DNA of 33,880 nt from Candidatus Accumulibacter necessarius (GCA_017302435.1 JAFLDL010000047.1:1-33880); one strand, 5' to 3'; shown: positions 25,122 to 33,662, counted from the stretch's first letter. Numbers and translations are program-made. Notes: generated by a model from the sequence alone, not told the origin.

Positions 25122-26239
25122 TCAAAATCGTCACCATCGTTGGCGCCCGGCCCCAGTTCATCAAGGCGGCAGCCGTTTCCCGGTGCCTGCGCAACGAATT
25201 CGCCGACCGGGTGACTGAAATCCTGGTTCATACTGGCCAGCATTACGATGACAACATGTCCACGGTCTTCTTCGAAGAACTGGACATCCCCCACCCGAAA
25301 TACAACCTGGAGATATCCGGCGGGCATCACGGTGCCATGACCGGTCGCATGCTGGAGGCGGTGGAGAGGGTTCTCCTCGAAGAAAAGCCGGACTGGGTGC
25401 TTATCTACGGTGACACCAACTCGACTCTCGCCGGCGCGCTAGCCGCCGCGAAGCTGCACATCCCCGTCGCACATGTAGAAGCCGGGCTCCGTTCCTTCAA
25501 CATGCGCATGCCGGAAGAGATTAACCGGATCGTTGCCGACCGCCTCTCGACGCTGCTGTTCTGCCCGACCTCTGCGGCCGTAGCCAATCTGGCCAACGAG
25601 GGAGTCTCTGCGGGCGTGGAAAGCGTCGGTGACGTGATGTTCGACGTCGCCTTGTTTTATCGCGAGCGAGCCAGGAAGCAGAGCGCAGCCCTTGCTTCAC
25701 TGGGCCTTGTTGAAGGGGCGTTCGCACTGGCGACCTGCCACCGCGCCGAGAATACCGATGACCCGGATCGCCTCGGGGAAATCGTCACAGCCCTCGCTGA
25801 AATATCCGCGAGCTTGCCCGTCGTTCTTCCGATCCACCCGCGTACCCGCAAACTACTTGCCGATAGCGGACTGGACAAGAAGCTCGGAAACGTCAAGGTG
25901 GTCGACCCCGTCCCCTTCCTGGATATGGTCGCATTGGAGCAGGCAGCCAAGGTCATCCTGACCGACTCCGGCGGGGTGCAGAAGGAAGCCTTCTTCTATG
26001 GTGTTCCATGCATAACCATGCGGGATGAAACGGAGTGGGTGGAAACGGTCGATCTGGGCTGGAATCGCCTGGTCGGCGCTTCTGCGATGGCAATCGACAA
26101 GGCCTTCCAAGACAGCATGCAAGGCAAACTACCGCCCTTGGCAAAATCACCCTACGGTGATGGCAATGCGGCACGGCACATCGTGTCCCGCATCGTCCAA
26201 AGTTCAGATCAATCATCAGCAATCGGAGGACGGACATGA
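25118..26239 (+). CDS. wlbD: UDP-GlcNAc3NAcA 2-epimerase, WlbD/WbpI-like
   Basis: A 373-residue non-hydrolysing UDP-sugar 2-epimerase of the GT-B fold. The N-terminal GARPQFIKAA, the HTGQHYDDNM loop, the YGDTNSTLAGA strand, AHVEAGLRS and the C-terminal TDSGGVQKEAFFYGVPC UDP-binding part are all present. The WlbD/WbpI branch turns UDP-GlcNAc3NAcA into UDP-ManNAc3NAcA and differs in details from WecB/MnaA; its place beside wlbABC supports that substrate. The GTG start overlaps the stop of the fusion gene (GTGA). The stop overlaps the next ATG by four bases. Confidence 0.9.
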   Translation: MIKIVTIVGARPQFIKAAAVSRCLRNEFADRVTEILVHTGQHYDDNMSTVFFEELDIPHPKYNLEISGGHHGAMTGRMLEAVERVLLEEKPDWVLIYGDTNSTLAGALAAAKLHIPVAHVEAGLRSFNMRMPEEINRIVADRLSTLLFCPTSAAVANLANEGVSAGVESVGDVMFDVALFYRERARKQSAALASLGLVEGAFALATCHRAENTDDPDRLGEIVTALAEISASLPVVLPIHPRTRKLLADSGLDKKLGNVKVVDPVPFLDMVALEQAAKVILTDSGGVQKEAFFYGVPCITMRDETEWVETVDLGWNRLVGASAMAIDKAFQDSMQGKLPPLAKSPYGDGNAARHIVSRIVQSSDQSSAIGGRT

Positions 26240-27177
26240 AAAAAGTACTCGTAACCGGCGGCCTTGGCCAAATTGGTTCCCATGTGGTGGAAATGCTCCT
26301 CGCGCGCGGCGACCAAGTGGTCGCGATCGACAACCTCGCCACCGGTCGGCGCGAGCATCTGGAAGACCACCCGAACCTGACCGTCGTTATCGACACGATT
26401 GCCGACAAGGCCGTTGTCGACAAACTGGTGGGCGATCTCAAGCCCGATGCCATCGTCCATACCGCCGCCTCCTACAAGGATCCGGATGACTGGTACAACG
26501 ACACGCTGACCAACTGCGTCGGTGGCGCCAATGTCGTCGACGCGGCCAAAAAGCACTGCGTGGGGCGGTTCATCTACTTCCAGACTGCACTTTGCTACGG
26601 CCTCAAGCCCATGCAGCAGCCGATCCGCCTCGACCACCCGCGTTTCCCCGGCAGCAGCAGCTACTCGATATCGAAAACCACGAACGAGTTCTATCTGGAA
26701 CTGTCGGGTGTTGACTACGTCACCTTCCGCCTTGCCAACGTGGTTGGCCCGCGCAATGTCGCCGGCCCGCTGCCGATCTTCTACCAGCGCCTGAAGGACG
26801 GCAAGCAGTGCTTCGTCACCAATGCCCGCCGCGACTTCGTTTTCGTCAAGGACCTGGCCCGGGTTGTCCTCAAGGCAATCGATGGCGTCGGGCATGGCGC
26901 CTACCACTTCTCGTCTGGCGCTGATGTAGCCATTCAGGAACTATACGATGCGGTCGTTACGGCGCTGGATGTGCCCGGCAAGCCGAAGGCCGAAGTCAAG
27001 GAACTTGGCCCGGATGACGTCTTCTCCATCCTTCTTGACCCCAGTCGCACCTTCGAGGATTTCGGGGTGATCGAATTCACTCCCCTGCAAGAGACCGTTT
27101 CGGCGGCCATGGCTTATTACCAGAAGCACGGTACGCTGGGCGAATACACGCACCTGCGTCTCGAAGGCAACAAGTAA
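26236..27177 (+). CDS. wbmH: SDR-family NDP-sugar epimerase, WbmH-like
   Basis: A 313-residue extended SDR enzyme. NAD-binding GGLGQIGS is at 8-15, the catalytic Thr in F-Q-T-A-L-C-Y-G, and Y-S-I-S-K provides Tyr and Lys. Stretches such as HTAASYKDPDDWYNDTLTNCVGG closely resemble Bordetella bronchiseptica WbmH by recall, an enzyme of O-antigen synthesis proposed to act on diacetamido-uronic acids. A C4 epimerase making the galacto form is the likely role, but the family's exact reactions are not settled. It has a strong GGAGG ribosome site and overlaps wlbD. Confidence 0.8.
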   Translation: MKKVLVTGGLGQIGSHVVEMLLARGDQVVAIDNLATGRREHLEDHPNLTVVIDTIADKAVVDKLVGDLKPDAIVHTAASYKDPDDWYNDTLTNCVGGANVVDAAKKHCVGRFIYFQTALCYGLKPMQQPIRLDHPRFPGSSSYSISKTTNEFYLELSGVDYVTFRLANVVGPRNVAGPLPIFYQRLKDGKQCFVTNARRDFVFVKDLARVVLKAIDGVGHGAYHFSSGADVAIQELYDAVVTALDVPGKPKAEVKELGPDDVFSILLDPSRTFEDFGVIEFTPLQETVSAAMAYYQKHGTLGEYTHLRLEGNK

Positions 27178-27189
27178 GCGAGGGTTCCG

Positions 27190-28125
27190 ATGCGTATCCT
27201 GATTACCGGCGGTGCCGGCTGCCTGGGCTCCAACCTGATTGAACACTGGTTGCCGGAGGGCCACGAGATATTCGTGATCGACAGTTTCGCTACCGGCAAA
27301 CGCGAGGTCGTGCCCGAGATACCCGGCTTGGCTGTCAAGGAAGGCAGCATTGTCGATCAAGCGCTGGTCGACGCGTGCTTTGCGCAGTTTCAGCCGGAGG
27401 TCGTCATCCATGCCGCTGCGGCCTACAAGGATCCCGACGACTGGGTTGAAGACTCGCGGACAAATGTCATCGGCAGCGCCCACGTTGCCCGGGCGGCAAA
27501 GGCATGCGATGCCAAGCGCCTGATCAACTTCCAGACGGCACTTTGCTACGGCCGCCCGCAACAGTTGCCGATTCCGGCGAGCCACCCGACGGCGCCATTC
27601 ACCAGTTACGGCATCACCAAGACGGCCGGAGAGCAGTTCATGCTGCTCTCCGGCGTACCGACCTTGTCCCTGCGCATCGCCAACGTTACCGGCCCGCGCC
27701 TGGCGATCGGCCCGATCCCCACCTTCTACAAGCGCCTGAAGGCGGGCCAGAACTGTTTCTGCTCGGATACCTCGCGTGATTTTCTCGATATGTCCGATTT
27801 CCTGGCGTTCATGGATATCGCGATCCAGCCCGATTCGCCCACAGGGGTGTACAACATCGCCAGCGGCGAAGCGCATTCGATCGAGGAAATTTTCGATCTG
27901 GTCACCGATTACCTTGGCCTGGGGCGCAAGGAGGTTCCGGTTGTCCCGCCGGCAGCCGATGACGTACCGGTGGTTTCGCTCGATGCCCGAGAGACCTTGA
28001 AGGCGTTCGGATGGCAAGCCAGGGTCGGCTTTGCCGAGACTATCAACCGTCAGTTGGCCTGGTACGACAAGCACGGCATTTCCGATGTGTTCTCACATCT
28101 CAAGGCGCCAACGCAAACCAAGTAA
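27190..28125 (+). CDS. wbmG: SDR-family NDP-sugar epimerase, WbmG-like
   Basis: A 311-residue paralogue of the gene before it. GGAGCLGS at 7-14 binds NAD; the active site has Thr in F-Q-T-A-L-C-Y-G and Y-G-I-T-K. The N-terminal MRILITGGAGCLGSNLIEHW and the IGPIPTFYKRLKAG and FLDMSDFLA segments are very close to Bordetella WbmG by recall. The two paralogues also lie side by side in Bordetella, which suggests that they work together, possibly as a heterodimer or in successive steps. It starts 12 bases after the previous stop with GAGGG upstream. Confidence 0.8.
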   Translation: MRILITGGAGCLGSNLIEHWLPEGHEIFVIDSFATGKREVVPEIPGLAVKEGSIVDQALVDACFAQFQPEVVIHAAAAYKDPDDWVEDSRTNVIGSAHVARAAKACDAKRLINFQTALCYGRPQQLPIPASHPTAPFTSYGITKTAGEQFMLLSGVPTLSLRIANVTGPRLAIGPIPTFYKRLKAGQNCFCSDTSRDFLDMSDFLAFMDIAIQPDSPTGVYNIASGEAHSIEEIFDLVTDYLGLGRKEVPVVPPAADDVPVVSLDARETLKAFGWQARVGFAETINRQLAWYDKHGISDVFSHLKAPTQTK

Positions 28126-28140
28126 GCAGGGTTATCAGTC

Positions 28141-29199
28141 ATGAGCGATGGAACGTTTTCAGGAGCAAAGGTGCTGGTGGTCGGCGGCGCTGGTTTTGTC
28201 GGCAGCAACTTGGTGCATCAGATTCTCCCGCAGGATCCGCGCGAAATCATCGTTGTGGATAACCTCATTTCCTCCGATGTTTCGAACATTCCCGCTGATT
28301 CGTGCGTTCGTTTCGTCTTCGGTTCGATCACCGATGACCGCATCCTGGCGGGGCTTCCGGGTGATCTGGACTATGCCTTCCACCTGGCCTGCTTCCATGG
28401 CAACCAGTCGTCCATAGCCGACCCGTTTGCCGACCACGACAACAACACCTACACGTCGCTCAAGCTCTTCGACCGCCTGAAGGAAATCAAACGCCTCAAG
28501 AAGGTCGTTTACGCGGCAGCGGCCTGCGCGGTAGCAGAAAAGACCTACGACGCCCCGACGGCAACGACGGAAGATCAGCCGGTCACCCTCTACCACGACA
28601 GTCCGTACTCCATTTCCAAGATCATCGGCGAGTTGTACGGCAACTATTACTTCCAGCAGCACAGGCTGCCGTTTGTAAGAGCCCGCTTCTCCAACGTCTT
28701 CGGCCCCCGCGAGATTCTCGGCGCCGGGCAGTGGCGGGGCACGGTCCACACCGTCTGGCGCAACGTGACGCCGACTTTCATCTGGCGCTCCTTGAACGGT
28801 GAGGCCTTGCCGCTGGACAACGGGGGCAATGCCAGCCGTGATTTCATCTTCGTCAAGGATATGGCGCGCGGATTGATGGCTTGTGCGCTGAAGGGCGCCG
28901 CAGGGGGAGTCTATAACCTCGCGACCGGGCGAGAAACCAGCATCCTCGAGTTGGCAACAATCATCAACGAGTACACCGGCAATACCGCGCCGCTGGATCT
29001 CAGGCCAGCGCGCGACTGGGATCGTTCCGGCAAGCGCTTCGCCTCCACCGAGAAGGCTGCGCGCGAGCTTGGCTTCGCCGCGCAGGTCGACATTCGCGAA
29101 GGATTGCGCCGCACCGTCGAATGGACCAAGGCCAATCAGGAACTGATCAAGCGCAGCATTGCCAAGCACGACAAGCTGATGGCGCAGGCGAGGACCTGA
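28141..29199 (+). CDS. wbmF: SDR-family NDP-sugar enzyme, WbmF-like, with altered active site
   Basis: A 352-residue extended SDR protein. NAD-binding GGAGFVGS is at about 15-22. Segments HLACFHGNQSSIADP, LGAGQWRGT, VWRNVTPTFIW and SGKRFAS match Bordetella WbmF by recall. The Tyr/Lys pair is present in Y-S-I-S-K. The strand that normally supplies the catalytic Ser/Thr reads V-V-Y-A-A-A-A-C-A-V-A-E, so that residue is Ala and only a Cys is near. The enzyme may therefore have a different chemistry (epimerase with relaxed triad, or a structural partner). It lies 15 bases after the WbmG-like gene. Confidence 0.8.
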   Translation: MSDGTFSGAKVLVVGGAGFVGSNLVHQILPQDPREIIVVDNLISSDVSNIPADSCVRFVFGSITDDRILAGLPGDLDYAFHLACFHGNQSSIADPFADHDNNTYTSLKLFDRLKEIKRLKKVVYAAAACAVAEKTYDAPTATTEDQPVTLYHDSPYSISKIIGELYGNYYFQQHRLPFVRARFSNVFGPREILGAGQWRGTVHTVWRNVTPTFIWRSLNGEALPLDNGGNASRDFIFVKDMARGLMACALKGAAGGVYNLATGRETSILELATIINEYTGNTAPLDLRPARDWDRSGKRFASTEKAARELGFAAQVDIREGLRRTVEWTKANQELIKRSIAKHDKLMAQART

Positions 29200-29201
29200 A
29201 G

Positions 29202-30185
29202 GTGCAAGTGAGTGGTGGCCGATTTCTTGTGATTGGCGGTGCCGGGTTCATCGGTTCCCACGTTGTTGACCAGCTTCTGGCTGGTGGCGCTGCGCATGTG
29301 CGCGTTTACGACAACTTTTCTCGTGGCAAGAGAGAAAACCTCACGCAGGCGCTGACCGATCCGCGCGCGGAAATCTTTGCGGACGGGGGAGATATCCTCC
29401 ATTTCGACACCCTTCTCAAAGCCATGGAGGACATGGACGGTGTCTTTCACCTGGCTGCACTCTGGTTGCTCCAGTGCCACGAGTACCCGCGATCGGCGTT
29501 CGACGTGAACGTGGCTGGCACGATGAATGTGATCGAGGCGGTTATCGCTTCAGGTGTCAAGAAATTGGTCTTCTCTTCTTCGGCTTCGGTTTATGGAGAT
29601 GCAGTTGCAGAGCCCATGGACGAGGATCATGCATTCAACTGCCAAGAGTTTTACGGTGCCAGCAAGGTCTGTGGGGAGATGCTGTTGCGTGCTCTCCATA
29701 ACCGGGAACTTCACAAGGGCAGGGGATTCGAGTACGTTGGCTTGCGCTACATGAATGTCTACGGTCCGCGGCAGGACGACAAGGGTGCCTATGTCGGCGT
29801 GATCGTTCGTATGTTGAATGCAATGGATGAAGGCGAGCAGCCAATCGTTCATGGAGATGGTTCGCAGGCCTATGACTTTGTCGATGTCCGGGATTGTGCG
29901 CGCGCCAACTTGTTGGCCATGGAGTCCGATGTGAGCGACCGGTATTACAACGTTGGTACGGGCATCAAAACATCGATTGCCACGCTGGCTCAGCAATTGA
30001 CCGACAAGCATCCGCTGAAGCTGGGGGCACGCTTCGAGTCGGCCAGCAGGCAGTTCGTAAAGAACCGCGTGGGTGCAACCGAGCGAGCCAGAGGCGAAAT
30101 CAGGTTCTCTGCCGAGATTCACCTCGAGAGTGGTCTGCTGGACTTCATCAATTGGCGTTCTCTTGGGCGGAGCAAGCCGCTATGA
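29202..30185 (+). CDS. GalE-like NAD-dependent sugar epimerase or dehydratase
   Basis: A 327-residue extended SDR with an intact active site: GGAGFIGS near the start, S-S-S-A-S-V-Y-G for the catalytic Ser and Y-G-A-S-K for Tyr/Lys. LRYMNVYGPRQD and DFVDVRDCARANL are typical of UDP-glucose 4-epimerases and related enzymes; the substrate cannot be fixed. GTG 29202 is chosen because AGGA at 29191-29194 is 7 bases upstream and it begins 2 bases after the previous stop; GTG 29208 is an alternative. The stop overlaps wzm (ATGA). From here on base composition falls relative to the genes upstream. Confidence 0.8.
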   Translation: MQVSGGRFLVIGGAGFIGSHVVDQLLAGGAAHVRVYDNFSRGKRENLTQALTDPRAEIFADGGDILHFDTLLKAMEDMDGVFHLAALWLLQCHEYPRSAFDVNVAGTMNVIEAVIASGVKKLVFSSSASVYGDAVAEPMDEDHAFNCQEFYGASKVCGEMLLRALHNRELHKGRGFEYVGLRYMNVYGPRQDDKGAYVGVIVRMLNAMDEGEQPIVHGDGSQAYDFVDVRDCARANLLAMESDVSDRYYNVGTGIKTSIATLAQQLTDKHPLKLGARFESASRQFVKNRVGATERARGEIRFSAEIHLESGLLDFINWRSLGRSKPL

Positions 30186-30991
30186 ATGCGAAGCTAGGGA
30201 TTTTTCGCTCGCTCCAGGTCCTCGGTGGTTACCGCCAACGGATGCTCGAAGGAGTTATTCATGACGTGCGCCAGCAGTACACGGGTTCGGTCTTCGGTGT
30301 TTTTTGGGCCATCCTGTTTCCTCTCTTGCAACTCGGGATTTATGCGGGGCTCTACACAGTTATCTTCAAGGTTCGCCCGTCCGGCCTGACGGAATTCACC
30401 TACACGCTTCTGGTTTTCTCGGGCATGGTTCCGCTTCTGGCTTTTGGTCAGGCCTTGGTCGCAGCAACTGGTTCGTTGACGGGCAACAAAAGCCTGCTCT
30501 TGAACACAGTGTTTCCGGCAGAACTGATTCCCGTGCGTGCTGCATTGTCCGCCCATGTGCCAACGCTTTTCGGTTTGGCAATCACCTTACTGTTTGGTTT
30601 CGCGCTCGGTCGTACAAGCTGGCAAGCCGTGCTGCTCGTACCAGTTTTTTGGGTACTGCTGCTGATGTTTGCCATCGGGTTTGGTTGGATACTGTCCCTG
30701 CTGTCTCTCGTGGCACGGGATATTCAACACAGTATCGGGCTTGTCATCATGCTGGTGACTGTACTGAGTCCGTTTGCCTTTACGCCGGAAATGGTTCCAG
30801 AGTCCCTGAAAATAATTATCTACCTCAATCCCCTGTCGTACTTTGTGCTCACCTTCCAGCAATTGATCTGTTATGGCACCTGGCCCGATGCGATTCCTGC
30901 TCTTGGAGCGGCGGTGCTCGGTTTAGGCAGTTTTTTGTTGGGGTTTTCCGTCTTCCAGAGAGCAAAATATGTCTTCTTCGACTATGCATGA
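30182..30991 (+). CDS. wzm: Polysaccharide ABC exporter permease Wzm
   Basis: A 269-residue inner-membrane protein with six hydrophobic segments and the ABC-2 permease pattern. The N-terminal cytoplasmic helix (M-L-x-x-V-I-H-D-V-R-Q-Q-Y) and GVFWAILFPLLQLGIY are characteristic of O-antigen and teichoic-acid exporter permeases (Wzm, TagG, KpsM). It pairs with the ATPase encoded directly downstream to move undecaprenyl-linked polysaccharide across the inner membrane. Start ATG 30182 overlaps the previous gene; it overlaps wzt by 23 bases. Confidence 0.9.
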   Translation: MNAKLGIFRSLQVLGGYRQRMLEGVIHDVRQQYTGSVFGVFWAILFPLLQLGIYAGLYTVIFKVRPSGLTEFTYTLLVFSGMVPLLAFGQALVAATGSLTGNKSLLLNTVFPAELIPVRAALSAHVPTLFGLAITLLFGFALGRTSWQAVLLVPVFWVLLLMFAIGFGWILSLLSLVARDIQHSIGLVIMLVTVLSPFAFTPEMVPESLKIIIYLNPLSYFVLTFQQLICYGTWPDAIPALGAAVLGLGSFLLGFSVFQRAKYVFFDYA

Positions 30992-32441
30992 GCCTCTCGC
31001 GATTCGCCTGCAAGATGTATCCAAAATCTACCGATTGCATGGTAGCCAAGGCGACCAGCTGATCGACGTTCTTGGGCTGCAAAGATTCGGCTTCAAGACA
31101 AAGACCCAAGCCAAAGAATTTGCAGCATTAAGCAACATCTCTCTCGAAGTTCCGCGCGGTCATAGGATTGGTATCGTTGGTCGTAACGGCGCGGGCAAGA
31201 CGACACTTCTCAAACTGATCTGCGGAAACTTCACGCCGACTCATGGTGAAGTTGAAGTTAACGGCGGAGTCCAGGCTTTGATGAATGTCGGCCTGGGATT
31301 TCATCCTGAATACACTGGGCGCGAGAACGTCGAAGCTTCGCTGCAATACAACGGACTTTCCCGGACTGATTACCAGCAGGCCATGGACGGAATCATCGCG
31401 TTTTGTGAACTCGGAGATTTTCTGGATCAGCCATTCAAGACCTATTCGCTTGGAATGCAAGCGCGTCTAATGTTTGCGGCCGCGACGGCCATTCGTCCAG
31501 ATATCTTGATTGTTGACGAAGTGTTAGGCGCTGGCGACGCATACTTCGTCGCCAAGTCGAAAGTGCGGGTTGAGAAATTGGTCAGTTCGGGTTGTACGAT
31601 GTTGCTCGTTTCACATTCCATGCAGCAAGTGTTGGAACTTTGCGACGAAGCGATCTGGCTAGAGGGCGGGGCGATCAAGATGCGTGGCGAGTCTTTCCTC
31701 GTCGTGAAAGCTTACGAAGAGTCCTTGCACGGCAGATTGCAAAGTATTTTGCCGGTGAATATTGTGCAATCGCCAGTGGCGCTGACCGAACTCAAAGGAG
31801 ATAACGATCTGCCACTTGGCCAAGCGGTCGATGTCGCAAATTGCTCAAGGCGATTTAGCCTTTCTAATGACATCAAGCTCCAGGTTCCTGAGTTCTTACC
31901 GCATGCTAATCAGCCGGCTTTCCGCGATTACTCGCCCGCTGATGTTGCTGGGTTCAGTTTTGTCGCGCCAGGCGGTATCTCGAGATGGGATGCGGAAAAG
32001 GGCGTGAAGCTGCTTGGTTTCTCAATACAGACAGAGCGCGGCTTTGAGAATAGGCTCCTTGCGCTTCGACCTGCCAGATTTATTTTTTTGCTTGTGGGAG
32101 ACGTCTCGGCAGACTTCTGTTGTCGCTACGGCATTGCGATCAACGATTTGCTTGGCAATGTTGTGGTACGTATCTATAGCCCCCCCGACCGGTTTCGCAT
32201 CAATGAGTCAGAGGTTCGGATCGTGGAAATGGTTTTGAATCCAGTTCAGTTGGGACCTGGTGAATATACCTTGGGAATAAGTGTTCTAGAAGCGACGGAA
32301 CTGGAATTGATCAATTCGGCGACACGCTATGACTTGTTGGGCCGCAGTTTCTCGATCAAGGTTGAATTGGAAGAAACCATGAGCCCAATCTCCGCAAATT
32401 TTATCCATAGTGCGGAATGGGATTTCCGCAAGGGAGTCTAG
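30969..32441 (+). CDS. wzt: Polysaccharide ABC exporter ATPase Wzt with C-terminal carbohydrate-binding domain
   Basis: A 490-residue protein. The nucleotide-binding domain (residues 10-255) has Walker A GRNGAGKTT at 71-79, the signature S-L-G-M-Q at 160-164, Walker B ILIVDE at 179-184 and H-loop His 216. A linker follows, then a beta-rich domain at about 320-475 that fits the Wzt C-terminal jelly roll. In E. coli O9a this domain recognises a methylated or phosphorylated cap on the finished chain. Its presence predicts that here too only capped chains are exported, which fits the methyltransferase gene next to it. ATG 30969 is used; ATG 30984 is possible. Confidence 0.9.
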   Translation: MSSSTMHEPLAIRLQDVSKIYRLHGSQGDQLIDVLGLQRFGFKTKTQAKEFAALSNISLEVPRGHRIGIVGRNGAGKTTLLKLICGNFTPTHGEVEVNGGVQALMNVGLGFHPEYTGRENVEASLQYNGLSRTDYQQAMDGIIAFCELGDFLDQPFKTYSLGMQARLMFAAATAIRPDILIVDEVLGAGDAYFVAKSKVRVEKLVSSGCTMLLVSHSMQQVLELCDEAIWLEGGAIKMRGESFLVVKAYEESLHGRLQSILPVNIVQSPVALTELKGDNDLPLGQAVDVANCSRRFSLSNDIKLQVPEFLPHANQPAFRDYSPADVAGFSFVAPGGISRWDAEKGVKLLGFSIQTERGFENRLLALRPARFIFLLVGDVSADFCCRYGIAINDLLGNVVVRIYSPPDRFRINESEVRIVEMVLNPVQLGPGEYTLGISVLEATELELINSATRYDLLGRSFSIKVELEETMSPISANFIHSAEWDFRKGV

Positions 32442-32445
32442 AGAG

Positions 32446-33639
32446 ATGTTTTCCGTTGTGGGTCAATTGTATGGCCGAGAACCGATTTCAACGGTGAATG
32501 ACATACCGGTATTTTCTGAGCGGGATGCTTATATTAAGAACTACGAAGATATCGCCACTGATCACGTCTCGCAGATCACTGAAAGCCAAGAGAACCCGTT
32601 CATGGAAGAGAACCTCTGGGTTAGTTTGGAGCGATCCACGCGAGAATACATAAGGAAGCATGTCGCGCAAGGCGCGCGCATATTGGATGTCGGAGTGGGT
32701 TTGGGGAGATTGCTTGAGCCGCTAACGGAATACCAGAGATATGGTGTCGATATCAGTCTCGATTATCTTTCTATCGCCAAGAGCAGGGGCATTAAAGTCG
32801 CGTTCTCAAAAATCGAAGATCTACCTTATTCTACCGGATTTTTCGACGCAATCGTTGTCTGTGATGTGCTTGAGCACGTGTTTGATCTCAATCACTGCTG
32901 TAAAAAAATTCTGAGTTGTTTGCGGCCCGGCGGTGTGCTTATCGTTCGCGTCCCATATCGGGAAGACCTCGAGGTTTATCTTCGAGAAGACTTGCCATAC
33001 GAGTTCATACACATGCGAAGCTTCGACGAGGCGTCGCTCAGGCTTCTGTTCCAGAAAATACTTGGAATTAAATACATCGAGTCGGCCACTACAACTCCCT
33101 ATTTGCAAGGTACGCCACGCCTCAAGCTGCGATTCCTGCCGGAAGATACGAAGAAGCGGCTTTTGGCTCTTGCAAGCCTTCATCCCGAACTTCAGATGTT
33201 AAAGGGTGTGCTGAACACTTCCTCAGAGGATTTTCAGGCGTGGATATACGCCCTCCGAGATCAGCATCGGGTCCTGTTCGACAAGGTTGCTCCTGAGCTG
33301 ATTATGGGCATTGAAATTAACGCCGTTTTCGTCAAGCCCTTTGACGAACTTCGGGTTGAGGAGTTGTTTCACCGCCACACAGGACTAGATGGAATGGAAT
33401 CGCGCGCCATAGATGTGGCGCGGCTTTTGAGTGTGACTGGCAATGATGTTGGTTTGCTTCGCAAGCTGATGGAAGAGAAGGGTCAAGAAATAATATCCCG
33501 GAATGCGCAAGTCGAAGCATTGAATGCGCAAGTCGAAGCATTGAATGCGCAAGTCGAAGCATTGAATAGTGATGTAAAGGCGTCCTTATTGTTTAGAATT
33601 TCAGCATTTTTGGATCGCTTAATAAAGCGTTTCCGTTGA
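32446..33639 (+). CDS. SAM-dependent methyltransferase with heptad-repeat coiled coil, possible chain terminator
   Basis: A 397-residue protein. The class I methyltransferase fold covers about 50-215, with motif I I-L-D-V-G-V-G-L-G-R at 79-88, D102 of motif II and V-C-D-V-L-E-H at 138-144. A middle region (220-335) is unassigned. Residues 336-378 form a coiled coil that contains three perfect copies of N-A-Q-V-E-A-L, and the last 19 residues make a basic amphipathic helix (LLFRISAFLDRLIKRFR). Next to a Wzt with carbohydrate-binding domain, this layout resembles WbdD of E. coli O9a, which caps O-antigen chains and sets their length by its coiled coil. No kinase domain is seen. Confidence 0.8.
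   Translation: MFSVVGQLYGREPISTVNDIPVFSERDAYIKNYEDIATDHVSQITESQENPFMEENLWVSLERSTREYIRKHVAQGARILDVGVGLGRLLEPLTEYQRYGVDISLDYLSIAKSRGIKVAFSKIEDLPYSTGFFDAIVVCDVLEHVFDLNHCCKKILSCLRPGGVLIVRVPYREDLEVYLREDLPYEFIHMRSFDEASLRLLFQKILGIKYIESATTTPYLQGTPRLKLRFLPEDTKKRLLALASLHPELQMLKGVLNTSSEDFQAWIYALRDQHRVLFDKVAPELIMGIEINAVFVKPFDELRVEELFHRHTGLDGMESRAIDVARLLSVTGNDVGLLRKLMEEKGQEIISRNAQVEALNAQVEALNAQVEALNSDVKASLLFRISAFLDRLIKRFR
33502..33564 (+). repeat. Three perfect tandem 21-bp repeats inside the methyltransferase gene
   Basis: The unit AATGCGCAAGTCGAAGCATT plus G occurs three times without a mismatch (33502-33522, 33523-33543, 33544-33564). Each unit encodes exactly one heptad N-A-Q-V-E-A-L, so change in copy number keeps the frame and alters only the length of the coiled coil. 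Such perfect repeats are prone to slippage and recombination. Confidence 0.95.
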
Positions 33640-33662
33640 TCAAGTATCTTTTGGGGTATGAG

